Below are positions 1 through 7,399 of a DNA stretch of 27,239 bases, piece by piece (positions within the stretch are counted from its first letter, which is position 1; the number at the start of each line of letters is the position of its first letter). This DNA comes from DASQPA01 sp035644215 (GTDB lineage Bacteria > Acidobacteriota > Thermoanaerobaculia > Multivoradales > UBA5704). The notes under the pieces are model-generated. The model saw nothing but the letters and a program-made list of their open reading frames with translations, was not told where the DNA came from and made no database searches. The stretch is taken from the NCBI GenBank assembly GCA_035644215.1, contig DASQPA010000359.1, positions 1 through 27,239 on the forward strand. Direction: 5' to 3'. The position numbers and the translations under genes are program-made.

Positions 1-189
1 CTGCCCGCGGTGACCGCCGTACCGCCCGCGGTGCCCGCCGCACTGCCCGCGGTGACCGCCGTACTGCCCGCGATGACCGCCGTACCGCCCGCAGTGACCG
101 CCGCACCGTCCGCGATGACCGCCGCACGGTCCGCGATGACCGCTGCACTGCCCGCAGGGACCGCCGCACCGTCCGCAGGGACCGCGTAG
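1..189. repeat. 21-bp tandem repeat array, nine units, runs off the left edge
   Basis: Nine consecutive 21-bp units fill positions 1-189 with only a few substitutions each and no indels. Because 21 is a multiple of three, all copies keep frame. Frame 1 reads heptads such as LPAVTAV and ends at a TAG at 187-189. Frame 3 reads heptads such as TARGDRR and stays open to a stop near 350. Either frame could be the tail of a repeat protein that began outside the window, or the array may be non-coding. The array at the right edge carries the same unit in the opposite orientation. Confidence 0.93.
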
Positions 190-664
190 CAGCCCACCCC
201 CGCCCGACTTGCGCCGAATTTCACGGTCGGCTTCAACGACCCGCTCGTATCTCTGGGGAAAATGAAATGGGACCGGGGAAATTCAAAAAAACGCGTGGAA
301 ATTCAAAAACGGGAACCGAAATGAATTTCTCTCGCTGCCGAAACTAAAACACGCCTCGTATTTCAGTTTCTCCAGAGCCATTCTGCATTTCCGGGCTCCG
401 TTCGCGCGTGTCCTCGCGCGAACGCTTCCACGCAGGCTTCGGCGCACCTCCATCTCCTTTCCCTGCCGTATGTTGATCCTCCTTTAGCATCCCCAAAGTT
501 GTCAGATCTGCACATCGGGGATGACTTTCCAGTTTTTCTTCTCTAGCGTCTTCCCTTGCGGCCGAACGTGATCGCAACTCACGGACGCCGCGGGAACCGA
601 AAGAGCGGGAATCGATCTCCCGGCGTCATGGAGGCGCCGGGTTTCTCCGCCAAGGAGGTGTCGT
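190..664. other. Intergenic stretch with an A+T-rich patch; no convincing gene
   Basis: No gene is supported in these 475 bases. Positions about 260-400 are much richer in A+T than the rest of the window and contain the direct repeat GGAAATTCAAAAA twice (about 276 and 298). An inverted repeat pairs CATCCCC at 488-494 with GGGGATG at 517-523. A strong Shine-Dalgarno for the next gene lies at 651-658. A 77-codon minus-strand frame at 344-577 has no recognisable features. Confidence 0.6.
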
Positions 665-1051
665 ATGAAGTCGAAGAGAAAGGCCCTCGCCGTCGCACCC
701 GGGAACGCGTCCAGGGGGAGCCGCACCGCGGTCCAGCGCCTGAAACCCGAACGGGTAGAGGACGGGCTCGCCGTGCGCAAGACGCGCCAGCGCCTCAGAG
801 TGATGGAGCGCCTGGACGGGATGACCGGGTGGAAGCTCTCTCCCACCGGCCGGACGATCGGCAAGGTGCGCGAGCTCGCCGACCCGCAGCACGCGGCGGC
901 CTACGCGGCCTTCGCCATGCAGCTCGCGGCCGATCGTCGCCTGCCTCTGGGCCTCACGCTCGCCAACGGCCAGCTCGTCGTCACCCTGCACAGCCGGTCC
1001 GGCCACGGGATCACCAGGACCATCCTGGATCTCGCGACCGAGCTCGGCTGA
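665..1051 (+). CDS. Pterin-4a-carbinolamine dehydratase-like protein, active-site residues lost
   Basis: This 128-residue protein looks like a member of the PCD/DCoH fold (4a-hydroxytetrahydrobiopterin dehydratase). The N-terminal 40 residues are basic and unassigned. Residues 46-72 resemble the family's first strand region (L-x-GW followed by an R/K-rich strand), and residues 80-128 match the helix, the strand carrying VTLHSRSGHG and the final helix TRTILDLATEL. True dehydratases carry an HHP-type motif in the helix-strand turn; here the place is taken by RRL (91-93), so dehydratase activity is doubtful and a structural or binding role is possible. The ATG at 665 follows a near-perfect AAGGAGGT, which fixes the start. 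The next gene lies 59 nt downstream on the same strand and is probably co-transcribed. The fold assignment is by eye. Confidence 0.6.
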   Translation: MKSKRKALAVAPGNASRGSRTAVQRLKPERVEDGLAVRKTRQRLRVMERLDGMTGWKLSPTGRTIGKVRELADPQHAAAYAAFAMQLAADRRLPLGLTLANGQLVVTLHSRSGHGITRTILDLATELG

Positions 1052-1110
1052 CCCAACTGTCCAACGCAACCCAACACCCAACGCAGTCAAACACGAAAGG
1101 AGAAACGAAC

Positions 1111-1572
1111 ATGTCCACGAACAGCAATCTTACCCCCGACCCCAATCCCACCCCGCAGCCGAACAAGAAGAAGAAGCGGAAGCCCAGCGCCTTCGCCGAT
1201 TTCATGCAGGACTGGGAGGCGCTGCTCAGCGCGGTGGTGGACCACGGGACGGATCTGGCGAGGGTCGAACCGCAGCGGGCGGCGCTCGCCGACAGCCTGG
1301 ACAAGGTGCGCCAGGCCAAGGCGACTCAGGCGTCGCACGCGGCCACCAAGCAGACCACGACCCAGAGCCTGAAGGAGCTCGTCACCGAGGGCACGGACCG
1401 CGCGCGTCGCCTGCGCGATGCGGTCCGGGCCGAGCTGGGGACCACGACCGAGCGGTTGACGCAGTTCGGCATCCTCCCCCTCCGCCGCAAGCCGCCGCGG
1501 CACAAGGACGACCCCACCCCGGCGCCGCAGCCGGAGGTGCAGGCGACGAAGGTGGTCAAGGGGGCGCAGTAG
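1111..1572 (+). CDS. Small Lys/Ala-rich helical protein of unknown function
   Basis: The 153-residue product is not a family I recognise. Residues 1-20 are a polar, Pro/Asn-rich tail ending in a run of lysines. Residues about 25-115 are predicted helical, with heptad-like spacing (FADFMQDWEALLSAVVDHG, later AALADSLDKVRQAKATQ and SLKELVTEGTDRARRLRDAV). The C-terminus is basic and Pro-rich. There is no signal peptide or membrane segment. An AAAGGAGA Shine-Dalgarno about 7 nt before the ATG supports this start. The same frame is open much further upstream, but that part is out of frame with the preceding gene and is not coding. It forms a likely two-gene unit with the PCD-like gene and ends just before a large palindrome. 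A DNA-binding or coiled-coil scaffold role is conceivable, but nothing proves it. Confidence 0.7.
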   Translation: MSTNSNLTPDPNPTPQPNKKKKRKPSAFADFMQDWEALLSAVVDHGTDLARVEPQRAALADSLDKVRQAKATQASHAATKQTTTQSLKELVTEGTDRARRLRDAVRAELGTTTERLTQFGILPLRRKPPRHKDDPTPAPQPEVQATKVVKGAQ

Positions 1573-1602
1573 GAGTGGCAGGCCCAGCCGGTATGCAGTA
1601 AG

Positions 1603-1636
1603 CCTCCGCAGGCGCGCCCGGGCGCGCCTGCGGAGG
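1603..1636. terminator. 34-bp perfect GC-rich palindrome, probable bidirectional terminator
   Basis: Positions 1603-1636 form a perfect palindrome: CCTCCGCAGGCGCG pairs with CGCGCCTGCGGAGG around a central CCCGGG. It lies 31 nt after the stop of the upstream gene and is followed only by a short T-rich stretch (TGTGTTT). The strength of the stem supports a transcription stop or mRNA 3'-end protection. The lack of a full U-tract keeps the terminator call moderate. Confidence 0.65.
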
Positions 1637-1654
1637 TGTGTTTGGCCGAGGGGG

Positions 1655-1660
1655 TATACT
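1655..1660 (+). promoter_or_regulatory. -10 box TATACT directly upstream of the GTG at 1668
   Basis: TATACT ends 7 nt before the GTG start, so transcription would begin at or next to the start codon. No Shine-Dalgarno and no clear -35 are visible. The same hexamer and spacing recur before mntA. Confidence 0.5.
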
Positions 1661-1667
1661 GGATATC

Positions 1668-1814
1668 GTGAGACCTACTGACGATTTGTCAGAAGCCGAG
1701 ATCGAGAAGCTATTGTTGGAGGAGGCCGAGCGTCGGGAGCGCGAGTGGGATGCCGGCGAAGTCGAAGGGATACCCGCGGACCAGGTGCTGCGCGAGCTCC
1801 GTTCTCTGAAATGA
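1668..1814 (+). CDS. Small addiction-module antitoxin (putative addiction module component type)
   Basis: A 48-residue acidic protein starting at GTG. It has the layout of the short antitoxins annotated as 'putative addiction module component': an N-terminal helix (LSEAEIEKLLLEEAERRE), a W-D-A-G-E segment and a closing I-P-A-D-Q-V-L-R-E-L-R helix. In that family the antitoxin gene is followed by a RelE/ParE-type toxin. Here the stop TGA overlaps an ATG (1811-1813), the usual coupling, but the following frame encodes no recognisable toxin. The start is placed at GTG because a -10 hexamer sits 7 nt upstream, implying a leaderless mRNA. The family call rests on the C-terminal pattern and is moderately sure. 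Confidence 0.6.
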   Translation: MRPTDDLSEAEIEKLLLEEAERREREWDAGEVEGIPADQVLRELRSLK

Positions 1815-1840
1815 GATGGTCCGTTCAAGTCGCAGGCACT
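1811..1840 (+). pseudogene. Possible stub of a RelE/ParE toxin gene
   Basis: An ATG overlapping the antitoxin stop (ATGA) opens with MRWSVQV, which resembles the first strand of RelE/ParE toxins. The following residues are Gly/Arg-rich low-complexity sequence that runs into an inverted-repeat element from 1921. The simplest reading is that the toxin body was deleted or replaced and only its first codons remain. The match covers only about seven residues, so confidence is low. Confidence 0.25.
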
Positions 1841-1920
1841 GGCGACGCCAATCAAGGTACGGTAAGGGGGAGGGGGACGGAAGCGACCGGCGAGAGGATT
1901 CGGAGGCTCGGGATGGAAAC

Positions 1921-2090
1921 GCCGCCTCGACGCCCCCCACGGGTGGGGGCGCTACGCACACGGCCCAAGGCGTGCCCGGTCGGGCCGGGCCTTCCTGGCG
2001 GGTTGGAGAAGCCTGATGGACAGCAGCACGGGTGGAGAAATCCTACGCTGTGAGCGTAGCGCCCCCACCCGTGGGGGGCGACGAGGCGGC
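1921..2090. repeat. Inverted-repeat element spanning the pbpC start
   Basis: Arm 1921-1957 is the reverse complement of arm 2054-2090 with a single mismatch (37 bp; 27 bp perfect at 1931-1957 and 2054-2080). Weaker pairing continues inward to 1963 and 2048. Each arm also folds on itself (CGCCCCC against GGGGGCG). The 84-96-bp interior contains the ATG assigned to pbpC and its GGAG, and the right arm is read as coding in the pbpC N-terminus. It looks like an inserted palindromic element. Confidence 0.85.
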
Positions 2091-4562
2091 GATGCGGGCG
2101 ATGGAAAGCGGGGCCTGACCCGGGGCAAGAGGATTCTCCTGTCCCTCTTTCTTTCCCCCATCGCTGCCCTCCTTCTCTTCTTCCTCCTCGACCTCCTCTT
2201 CCCCTTCCCCTGGAAGGCCCTCGACCGCCCCCCCGCGGTGGTGATCGCGGACCGGGAGGGGGAGCCCCTCCGCTTCCTCCTCCCCGAGGACGGTCGCTGG
2301 CGTCTCCCGGTGAAGCTCGGCGAGCTCCCCCCGGAGCTGCCGCGCGCCTTGGTCGCCTCCGAGGACCAGCGCTTCTGGCATCACCCCGGGGTCGACCCGC
2401 TCGCCATCCTGCGCGCCGCCTGGTCCGACCTCCGGGCTCGGCAGATCATCTCGGGCGGCTCGACCATCCCGATGCAGATTGCCCGCATGGCCGAACCGCG
2501 CCGGCGCAATCTCTGGTCGAAGGCTCGCGAGAGCTTCCGCGCCCTCCAGCTCACCCGGCGCTACTCGAAGACGAAGCTTCTGGAGATCTACCTGAACCTC
2601 CTTCCCTACGGCGGCAACGTCGAGGGGGTGGGGGCGGCCTCCTGGTTCTATTTCGGCAAGGCGCCGGAGCGGCTGTCGCTCGGGGAGATCGCCCTGCTGA
2701 CCGCCCTCCCCCGCTCTCCGCAGCGCTACGACCCCACGACCGGCCAGCCCGGCCAGGCCGCGGCCCGCGCCGCCCGCGACCGGGTGCTCGCGCAGCTCAC
2801 CGCCCGCGGCGCCTTCCCGGAAGGGGAGATCGCGGCGGCCCGGCTGCAGCCGATTCCCGTGGTGCGCCGGCGGCCGCCGTTCGTCGCCCCCCACTGGTGC
2901 GAGCTGGTGGCCTCCGGGCTGGGCTCGCGGCCGAATATCGGCGGCATGTCCGGCCCGGCCCGCCTGCGCACCAGCCTCGACCGGCGGCTCCAGCGGACCG
3001 CCGAGGAGCAGGTGGCGCGGCGGGCGAAAGAGCTTGCCGGAGAGGGGATCGCCAACGCCGCGGTGGTGGTGATCGAAAACCGCACCCACGCCGTCCGCGC
3101 CCTCGTCGGCTCGGCCGACTTCTTCGATCGCCGGCACCAGGGGCAGGTCAATGGCGCCACCGCCCGCCGCTCGCCGGGCTCGACGCTCAAGCCGTTCCTC
3201 TATGGCATGGCGCTCGACGAAGGGCGGCTCCTCCCCGACTCCTACGTGCTCGACGTCCCCACCGACTACTCGGGCTATGTGCCGGAAAACTACGACGGCC
3301 AGTACCACGGCCGGGTGACGGTGCGCGAGGCGCTCATCCACTCGTTGAACGCTCCCGCCGTCCGCCTCCTCGCCGAAGTCGGCCTGGCGGACTTCCACAA
3401 GCTCCTCCTGAAAGGCGGCATCGCGACCCTCGATCGCCCGGTCGAGAAGTACGGCCTGCCGCTCATCCTGGGGGCGGGCGAGGTGACCCTCCTCGACCTC
3501 GCCAACCTCTACGCCAGCTTGGCCGACGGCGGCCAGTACCAGCCCTATCGCACCCTGGAGGAGGGTCCCGAGCCGCCCCGCCGCCGTTCGGTCCCGCGCA
3601 GCCGATCCCACCGCGTCTTCCACCCCCGGCCACGCAACCTGCCGACCGGGGCGGCGCCGGAGCGCCTGCTCTCCCCCGAGGCGGCCTGGGCGATCACCGG
3701 CATCCTGACCGATCTGCGCCGCCCCGACCTGCCGGACGCCTGGGACATCGCCCGCGACGTGCCGGCGGTGGCCTGGAAGACCGGCACCTCCTACGGCCAC
3801 CGCGACGCCTGGGCGGTCGGCTGGTCCGGGCGCTACACGATCGGGGTCTGGGTCGGCAACTTCGACGCCCGGCCGGTGCAGGGGATCTCCGGCAGCCAGC
3901 ACGCCGGGCCGCTCCTCTTCGACCTCTTCCGCGCCATCGAGCGCACGATCGGAGAGGGCGGGGGGGCCGAGGCGCCGCGGAAGCCCCTGGGCGTCGAACC
4001 GGAGGAGATCGAGGTCTGCGCCGAGAGCCACGAGCTGCCCGGCCCCTACTGCCCGACCCGCATCCGGGTTCCCTACCTGCCCGGCCGCTCGAAGCTCTCC
4101 GCCTGCGCCTATCACCGGCAGGTGCTGGTCGACGCCAGGAGCGGCGATCTGCTTTCGGGAGACTGCGTCTCCGCCCGCCCGCACCGTTTCCGGGTGCTCA
4201 CCGTCTACCCGCCCGAGCTCGCCGCCTGGTGGCGCACCCAGGGCAACCACGTGGACGACCTCCCCCGCCTGGCCGCCGGCTGCTCCGGGGTCCCCTCGGG
4301 CGAAGCGCCGAAGATCGTCTCCCCCGACGCCTCGACCGCCTATCATCTAAGGAAGGACGCCCCGGCCGAGTTCCAGCGCATCCCCTTAGTCGCCCGCGCC
4401 GGCCCCGGCGCTACCCACCTCTTCTGGTACCAGGACGGCCTCCTGGTCGCCACCAACGCCCCCGGCGAAAAGCTCTTTCTCCCCCCCGAGCGCGGCCTCC
4501 ACCGGTTGGTGGTGACGGATGACCTGGGGCGGTCGGAGGGGGTGACGTACCGGGTGGAGTAG
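2016..4562 (+). CDS. Penicillin-binding protein 1C (bifunctional transglycosylase/transpeptidase)
   Basis: This 848-residue class A PBP would polymerise and cross-link peptidoglycan at the outer face of the inner membrane. After a cytoplasmic N-terminus there is one membrane anchor (about 38-64). The glycosyltransferase domain follows, with SEDQRFWHHPGVDP (catalytic Glu near 116), GGSTIPMQIARM and KLLEIYLNLLPYGGN. The transpeptidase domain has SPGSTLKP (SxxK serine near 389), SLN near 443 and KTGTS near 588. The last about 100 residues fit the C-terminal PBP1C domain, with a Cys-containing linker (PGPYCPTRI) before it. Length is in the PBP1C range. The ATG at 2016 is the only credible in-frame ATG before the anchor, preceded by GGAG, but residues about 12-30 come from the inverted-repeat element. 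No alpha-2-macroglobulin gene, the common PBP1C neighbour, is present. Confidence 0.93.
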   Translation: MDSSTGGEILRCERSAPTRGGRRGGDAGDGKRGLTRGKRILLSLFLSPIAALLLFFLLDLLFPFPWKALDRPPAVVIADREGEPLRFLLPEDGRWRLPVKLGELPPELPRALVASEDQRFWHHPGVDPLAILRAAWSDLRARQIISGGSTIPMQIARMAEPRRRNLWSKARESFRALQLTRRYSKTKLLEIYLNLLPYGGNVEGVGAASWFYFGKAPERLSLGEIALLTALPRSPQRYDPTTGQPGQAAARAARDRVLAQLTARGAFPEGEIAAARLQPIPVVRRRPPFVAPHWCELVASGLGSRPNIGGMSGPARLRTSLDRRLQRTAEEQVARRAKELAGEGIANAAVVVIENRTHAVRALVGSADFFDRRHQGQVNGATARRSPGSTLKPFLYGMALDEGRLLPDSYVLDVPTDYSGYVPENYDGQYHGRVTVREALIHSLNAPAVRLLAEVGLADFHKLLLKGGIATLDRPVEKYGLPLILGAGEVTLLDLANLYASLADGGQYQPYRTLEEGPEPPRRRSVPRSRSHRVFHPRPRNLPTGAAPERLLSPEAAWAITGILTDLRRPDLPDAWDIARDVPAVAWKTGTSYGHRDAWAVGWSGRYTIGVWVGNFDARPVQGISGSQHAGPLLFDLFRAIERTIGEGGGAEAPRKPLGVEPEEIEVCAESHELPGPYCPTRIRVPYLPGRSKLSACAYHRQVLVDARSGDLLSGDCVSARPHRFRVLTVYPPELAAWWRTQGNHVDDLPRLAAGCSGVPSGEAPKIVSPDASTAYHLRKDAPAEFQRIPLVARAGPGATHLFWYQDGLLVATNAPGEKLFLPPERGLHRLVVTDDLGRSEGVTYRVE

Positions 4563-4568
4563 GGGTGG

Positions 4569-4868
4569 CTACGCCGCCGTGCCCGCCCACGGCTTGATCT
4601 TCCGGAGCGCCTCTGCGAGCGTCTCTTCCGCCACTTCCGTATCGTAGGCCGCCTGGGCTCGCAACCAGTAGCCGTTGGACAGGCCGAAGAACCGGCACAG
4701 GCGCAGGTCGGTATCGGCAGTGATGGCGCGCTTGTCCGCCACGATCTCCCCAATCCGCTGGGCGGGCACACCGATCTCCTTGGCGAGCCGGTACTGCGAG
4801 AGTCCCATCGGGACGAGGAACTCCTCGAGCAGCAACTCGCCGGGCGTTACGGGCTTGAGTTTTTCCAT
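4569..4868 (-). CDS. HigA-type antitoxin (XRE helix-turn-helix)
   Basis: A 99-residue protein of the HigA/VapI family, which neutralises the HigB mRNA interferase and represses its own operon. The N-terminus (KPVTPGELLLEEFLVPMGLS) is the family signature, followed by the helix-turn-helix about residues 23-47 (QYRLAKEIGVPAQRIGEIV) and the conserved FFGLSNGYWLRAQAAYD segment. It lies 12 nt downstream of higB in the toxin-first order typical of hig loci, so the two are co-transcribed. A Shine-Dalgarno-like GGAGAG precedes the ATG at the proper distance. Identity is secure; which promoter it binds (see the tandem repeats at 5171-5202) is inference. Confidence 0.93.
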   Translation of the reverse strand: MEKLKPVTPGELLLEEFLVPMGLSQYRLAKEIGVPAQRIGEIVADKRAITADTDLRLCRFFGLSNGYWLRAQAAYDTEVAEETLAEALRKIKPWAGTAA

Positions 4869-4880
4869 GGCCGCTCTCCT

Positions 4881-5159
4881 TCAGTGATAGTCCACGATCT
4901 CTACGTCCTCCGCACCACCCGCCGTCCAGCGGAAGCACACCCGGAACTGGTCGTTCACGCGGATACTGTGCTGCCCGACACGGTCACCTTTAAGCGCCTC
5001 GAGCCGGTTGCCCGGGGGCACACGCAGATCGTCCAGTCGGCCCGCGATCTCCAGCTGCCGGAGCTTGCGTCGCGCCACCTGCTCGATGTTCGTGAAACGC
5101 CTGACTCGGTGGCCCCTCGCCAGGGCCTCCGTGTCTGCGCTCTTGAACGACACGATCAT
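4881..5159 (-). CDS. HigB-type toxin (RelE/ParE superfamily mRNA interferase)
   Basis: A 92-residue HigB 'plasmid maintenance system killer' protein. It shows the near-invariant family blocks: MIVSFKS start, HRVRRFTNIEQVARRKLRQL helix, LDDLRVPPGNRLEALKGDR (residues 43-60) and the C-terminal HSIRVNDQFRVCFRW and DVEIVDYH strands. Such toxins cleave ribosome-bound mRNA. The start is set at the ATG at 5159 because HigB proteins begin with this MIxSF strand; an ATG 36 nt upstream would add 12 residues and would lie inside the operator. The promoter's -10 ends 7 nt before this ATG, so the toxin mRNA looks leaderless. No active-site loss is evident, so the toxin is probably functional. Confidence 0.94.
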   Translation of the reverse strand: MIVSFKSADTEALARGHRVRRFTNIEQVARRKLRQLEIAGRLDDLRVPPGNRLEALKGDRVGQHSIRVNDQFRVCFRWTAGGAEDVEIVDYH

Positions 5160-5166
5160 GGTCGAA

Positions 5167-5202
5167 ATAGTAACGTCATGCGTGATTAACGTCAAGCGTG
5201 AT
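5167..5202 (-). promoter_or_regulatory. higBA promoter with two tandem 16-bp operator repeats
   Basis: On the minus strand, -35 TTGACG (5190-5195) and -10 TACTAT (5167-5172) are separated by exactly 17 bp. Two adjacent 16-bp direct repeats, TAACGTCATGCGTGAT (5171-5186) and TAACGTCAAGCGTGAT (5187-5202, plus-strand reading), differ at one base and cover the spacer and -35. Their placement suits autorepression by HigA, but the binding protein is inferred. Confidence 0.75.
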
Positions 5203-5232
5203 GCCGCGTACCAGGGAGGTTGCAGTGGAGGT

Positions 5233-5238
5233 TAGAAT
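5233..5238 (+). promoter_or_regulatory. -10 box TAGAAT before the antitoxin-like gene at 5257
   Basis: TAGAAT lies 18 nt before the ATG and is followed by a GAGGAGAGGAG Shine-Dalgarno. No convincing -35 is seen. It diverges from the higBA promoter about 30 bp away. Confidence 0.4.
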
Positions 5239-5256
5239 AGCTACGAGGAGAGGAGC

Positions 5257-5529
5257 ATGGCGACGATCCACCTGGACGGCACGATCACGGAACAGGGACA
5301 GCTGGAGGTCGAGCTGCCGGAAGGGCTGCCGGCGGGGAAGGCCCGGGCCACCATCGAGGTCCCCTCGGCAGACTGGACCGCGGAAGAACTTGCGGAGGCA
5401 CTGAAGGTCCACCCTCTGACGGGCGCCGAAATCATCGCGGCGGGCTTGACCGGTGGCTGGAAGGACGAGGTGAGCGAGAGCGGCGCAGAGTGGGTGGAAC
5501 GCCAAAGGCGCCAGCGACGCTGCCGATAA
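5257..5529 (+). CDS. Antitoxin-like small protein without an adjacent toxin
   Basis: A 90-residue protein with a beta-rich N-terminus (MATIHLDGTITEQGQLEVELPEG, residues 1-23) and an alpha-helical C-terminus (LTGAEIIAAGLTGGWKD, then EWVERQRRQRR). This layout recalls VapB-type antitoxins in which a short N-terminal domain is followed by a toxin-binding tail ending in E-W-x-x-x-Q-R-R; PIN-domain toxins usually overlap that end. No PIN gene follows: after the stop at 5527-5529 there is only an 18-bp gap to the end of a convergent gene. The final CR residues may reflect a frame change after loss of the partner. A strong purine-rich Shine-Dalgarno supports the ATG. It could act as a free antitoxin or be a remnant. 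Exact family is uncertain. Confidence 0.6.
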   Translation: MATIHLDGTITEQGQLEVELPEGLPAGKARATIEVPSADWTAEELAEALKVHPLTGAEIIAAGLTGGWKDEVSESGAEWVERQRRQRRCR

Positions 5530-5547
5530 GTCGGCGGCCAAAACCCT

Positions 5548-6516
5548 TTAGCCTCCGAAGTGCTCCGGTGGCAGCAGCGCTTCTCCAGTCTGAGACGCGT
5601 GCCTCCGGACTCTTTGGATGATTTCCGCGAAGGTCACTGTTCCGGTGAGTGCCAGATACACATGACGGTGGTCCAGCAACAGCAATGGCGTTCCTGGCCC
5701 AGAGGCTCCTTGAATCGCTGGACCCGAGAACCCCGAGATAGAGACAAAGACACCCATGGTGTTATCTGCCTTGTCGGTGACCTTCTTGTGCAGTGTATCG
5801 ATGTCTGGCGCCCCCGCCTGATCGGCAGTGAACTTCAATTCAACGAGGTAGGTAGTGCCGGAGACCGTGATCGCCCCATCTATCTGGCGTCCGTTGGTAA
5901 CATAGGGCCGGCGGCATGAGATCTCGTAGAAATCCATGAGTTCATAGAACCAAATCTGGAAGTCATATCCTGCGGCAGGGGTTCCCAGCCGTCTTGCCAG
6001 TTCCTGCAAGCGGCTGTCGAGGCCGGCAAGAGTTTGGCGGGAGCGCGCAGCCTCCTCCTGAAGAGCGCGGAGCCGCTCCTGGGCCTCTTTCCTTTCACGC
6101 TCTGAGATGACCTGGTCATCGAGCTGTTCAAGCGCTGCTCTCAGCGCCCGGACTGCCTTGGCCGCTTCCCTCAGCTTCGACTCCGAATCCTCCCAACCTT
6201 CCAAGTCCTGGAAGCTGGTTTGGCCGGCGAGATCTCGAGCCATTCGGAGTAATAGTTCCTGGCCGCCTGGTTGGTTGGGTAGGACAGCGAAAAGACGATC
6301 TAGGACATCGCGCTTCGACTCTTCCTGCGACCAAGCGCTGAGGAACGACTGTGCAATACCTACCTGCCGGAGAAAGCGCGAAAGCGCCTTCCGCCGCCAG
6401 AACGAGCGAACGGTCGCTTCATGAATCAGGTTGACCAGACTACCTGAAAGACGTTTGGCCATCAGCGATGTGTCTGTCCCTAGAAGCCAGGGACCAATGG
6501 CGCCGAACTGGTGCAT
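5548..6516 (-). CDS. PD-(D/E)XK nuclease-like protein with helical N-terminal domain and coiled coil
   Basis: A 322-residue protein in three parts. Residues about 20-100 form a helical domain (NLIHEATVRSFWRRKALSRF, later QEESKRDVLDRLFAVLP) that I cannot name. Residues 110-178 are a charged coiled coil. Residues 184-265 look like a PD-(D/E)XK restriction-type fold: an entry helix (YDFQIWFYELMDFYEI), QIDGA with Asp213, and TYLVELKF with Glu226 and Lys228, followed by a strand (GVFVSISG). This is the catalytic pattern of Mrr-like nucleases. Base composition is visibly lower in GC than the neighbours, suggesting transfer. It sits among toxin-antitoxin genes, so an anti-phage or DNA-damage role is plausible but unproven. 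A second start candidate is Met19 (6462). The ATG at 6516 has GAGGTG very close upstream. Confidence 0.7.
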   Translation of the reverse strand: MHQFGAIGPWLLGTDTSLMAKRLSGSLVNLIHEATVRSFWRRKALSRFLRQVGIAQSFLSAWSQEESKRDVLDRLFAVLPNQPGGQELLLRMARDLAGQTSFQDLEGWEDSESKLREAAKAVRALRAALEQLDDQVISERERKEAQERLRALQEEAARSRQTLAGLDSRLQELARRLGTPAAGYDFQIWFYELMDFYEISCRRPYVTNGRQIDGAITVSGTTYLVELKFTADQAGAPDIDTLHKKVTDKADNTMGVFVSISGFSGPAIQGASGPGTPLLLLDHRHVYLALTGTVTFAEIIQRVRRHASQTGEALLPPEHFGG

Positions 6517-6538
6517 TCACCTCAAGCTCGCACTGCCT

Positions 6539-6679
6539 CTAGTAGTTCCTCCACAACTCGGTCAACACCCATAGCCGATTTTGCCGCCAGCCGATCTGCA
6601 AGGACTGGCGAATATATTCTTTGTTCCAATAGCGGAGAGTGCCCCAAGAAGCGTGATCAAATGTGTAGCTGTATGCCAT
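6539..6679 (-). CDS. Possible 46-residue hypothetical protein
   Basis: Between the Uma2 gene and the nuclease-like gene, a minus-strand frame starts at ATG 6679 and stops at 6539. The product is rich in Tyr, Trp and Asn (MAYSYTFDHASWGTLRYWNK near its start), unlike chance frames in this GC-rich DNA, which give Ala/Arg/Gly. The frame also stays open upstream into the Uma2 gene. No Shine-Dalgarno is evident and I recognise no family. It may be a real small gene or the remnant of a larger one in transferred, lower-GC DNA. Confidence 0.3.
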   Translation of the reverse strand: MAYSYTFDHASWGTLRYWNKEYIRQSLQIGWRQNRLWVLTELWRNY

Positions 6680-6699
6680 ATCGTCCACTATGACGTGGA

Positions 6700-7269
6700 T
6701 CAGGACGCGATCTCTACCTCGAAGATCTCGCTAACCCGCACCGTCCAGCCGTGCACCACGTCGGAAACGTCCAAAGTGTCGGCCTTGGAGAGGATCTCGA
6801 CCGGCCGGCCGGGGCGGTGTACGAAGAGGAGCGCCGGAGCGGGATCGGCGAGGACGACCACCCGGGCTCCCGCCGCGAGCCAGCCGACCACCTTCTTCTC
6901 GACGTCCGAATAGCTGTCCGAGGCAGAGAGGACCTCGACCAGGAAATCGGGGGCGCCCGGGAAGTACTTCTGGCGGTCGAAGGCGGCCTCCTGCAACCGC
7001 TCGTTGCTGAGGAAGGAGACGTCGGGGGCCCGCACGGTATCGGGCGCGGACGCGATCAGGAACCCGGTCTCGGCGGCCAGGACCCGACCCAACTTGTGCG
7101 CATGAACGTGCGCGAAGAGAAGGCCCGCGAACTGGGCCGCCACGGAGCCGTGCTCGAAACCAGGGGGTGGCATGCGATGCAGCACTCCTTCGACGAGCTC
7201 GTAGCGCCCGTGGTCACGGGGCAGCTGGAGGAGATCCTCCGCAGTCAGGAGGGCGGTGGCGACGCTCAT
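6700..7269 (-). CDS. Uma2 family endonuclease (DUF820)
   Basis: A 189-residue Uma2/DUF820 protein, a PD-(D/E)XK-fold family common in cyanobacteria and other environmental bacteria, with poorly known biological role. The hallmarks are present: RYELVEGVLHRMPPPG (22-37), HGSVAAQFAGLL (40-51), RAPDVSF with Asp83, PDFLVEVLSASDS with Glu112, then VEKKVVGWLAAGARVVVLADP. The expected catalytic acids are present, so nothing suggests decay. The ATG at 7269 has a TAGAAT -10 box only 6 nt upstream and no Shine-Dalgarno, pointing to leaderless translation. It is divergent from the histidine kinase pair. Confidence 0.92.
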   Translation of the reverse strand: MSVATALLTAEDLLQLPRDHGRYELVEGVLHRMPPPGFEHGSVAAQFAGLLFAHVHAHKLGRVLAAETGFLIASAPDTVRAPDVSFLSNERLQEAAFDRQKYFPGAPDFLVEVLSASDSYSDVEKKVVGWLAAGARVVVLADPAPALLFVHRPGRPVEILSKADTLDVSDVVHGWTVRVSEIFEVEIAS

Positions 7270-7275
7270 GGAGGG

Positions 7276-7281
7276 ATTCTA
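7276..7281 (-). promoter_or_regulatory. -10 box TAGAAT directly upstream of the Uma2 gene
   Basis: The minus-strand hexamer TAGAAT (plus strand ATTCTA) ends 6 nt before the ATG at 7269. No -35 or Shine-Dalgarno is visible. Confidence 0.5.
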
Positions 7282-7384
7282 CCAAAGACACCCCCGGATC
7301 TCCGGCCGGCTACTCCCACCCGTACCGCCGCCCTCCCGCCCAAGGGGGGACAGGCAGCGGCCCGGGGGTGGACCGAAATCTGCA

Positions 7385-7390
7385 TAGAAT
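7385..7390 (+). promoter_or_regulatory. -10 box TAGAAT before the first hybrid kinase
   Basis: TAGAAT at 7385-7390 is preceded by TGCA, close to an extended -10. Transcription would start near 7397. This allows either a leaderless start at 7400 or a short leader with GGAG (7416-7419) before the ATG at 7427. Confidence 0.5.
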
Positions 7391-7399
7391 AGAGGGAGG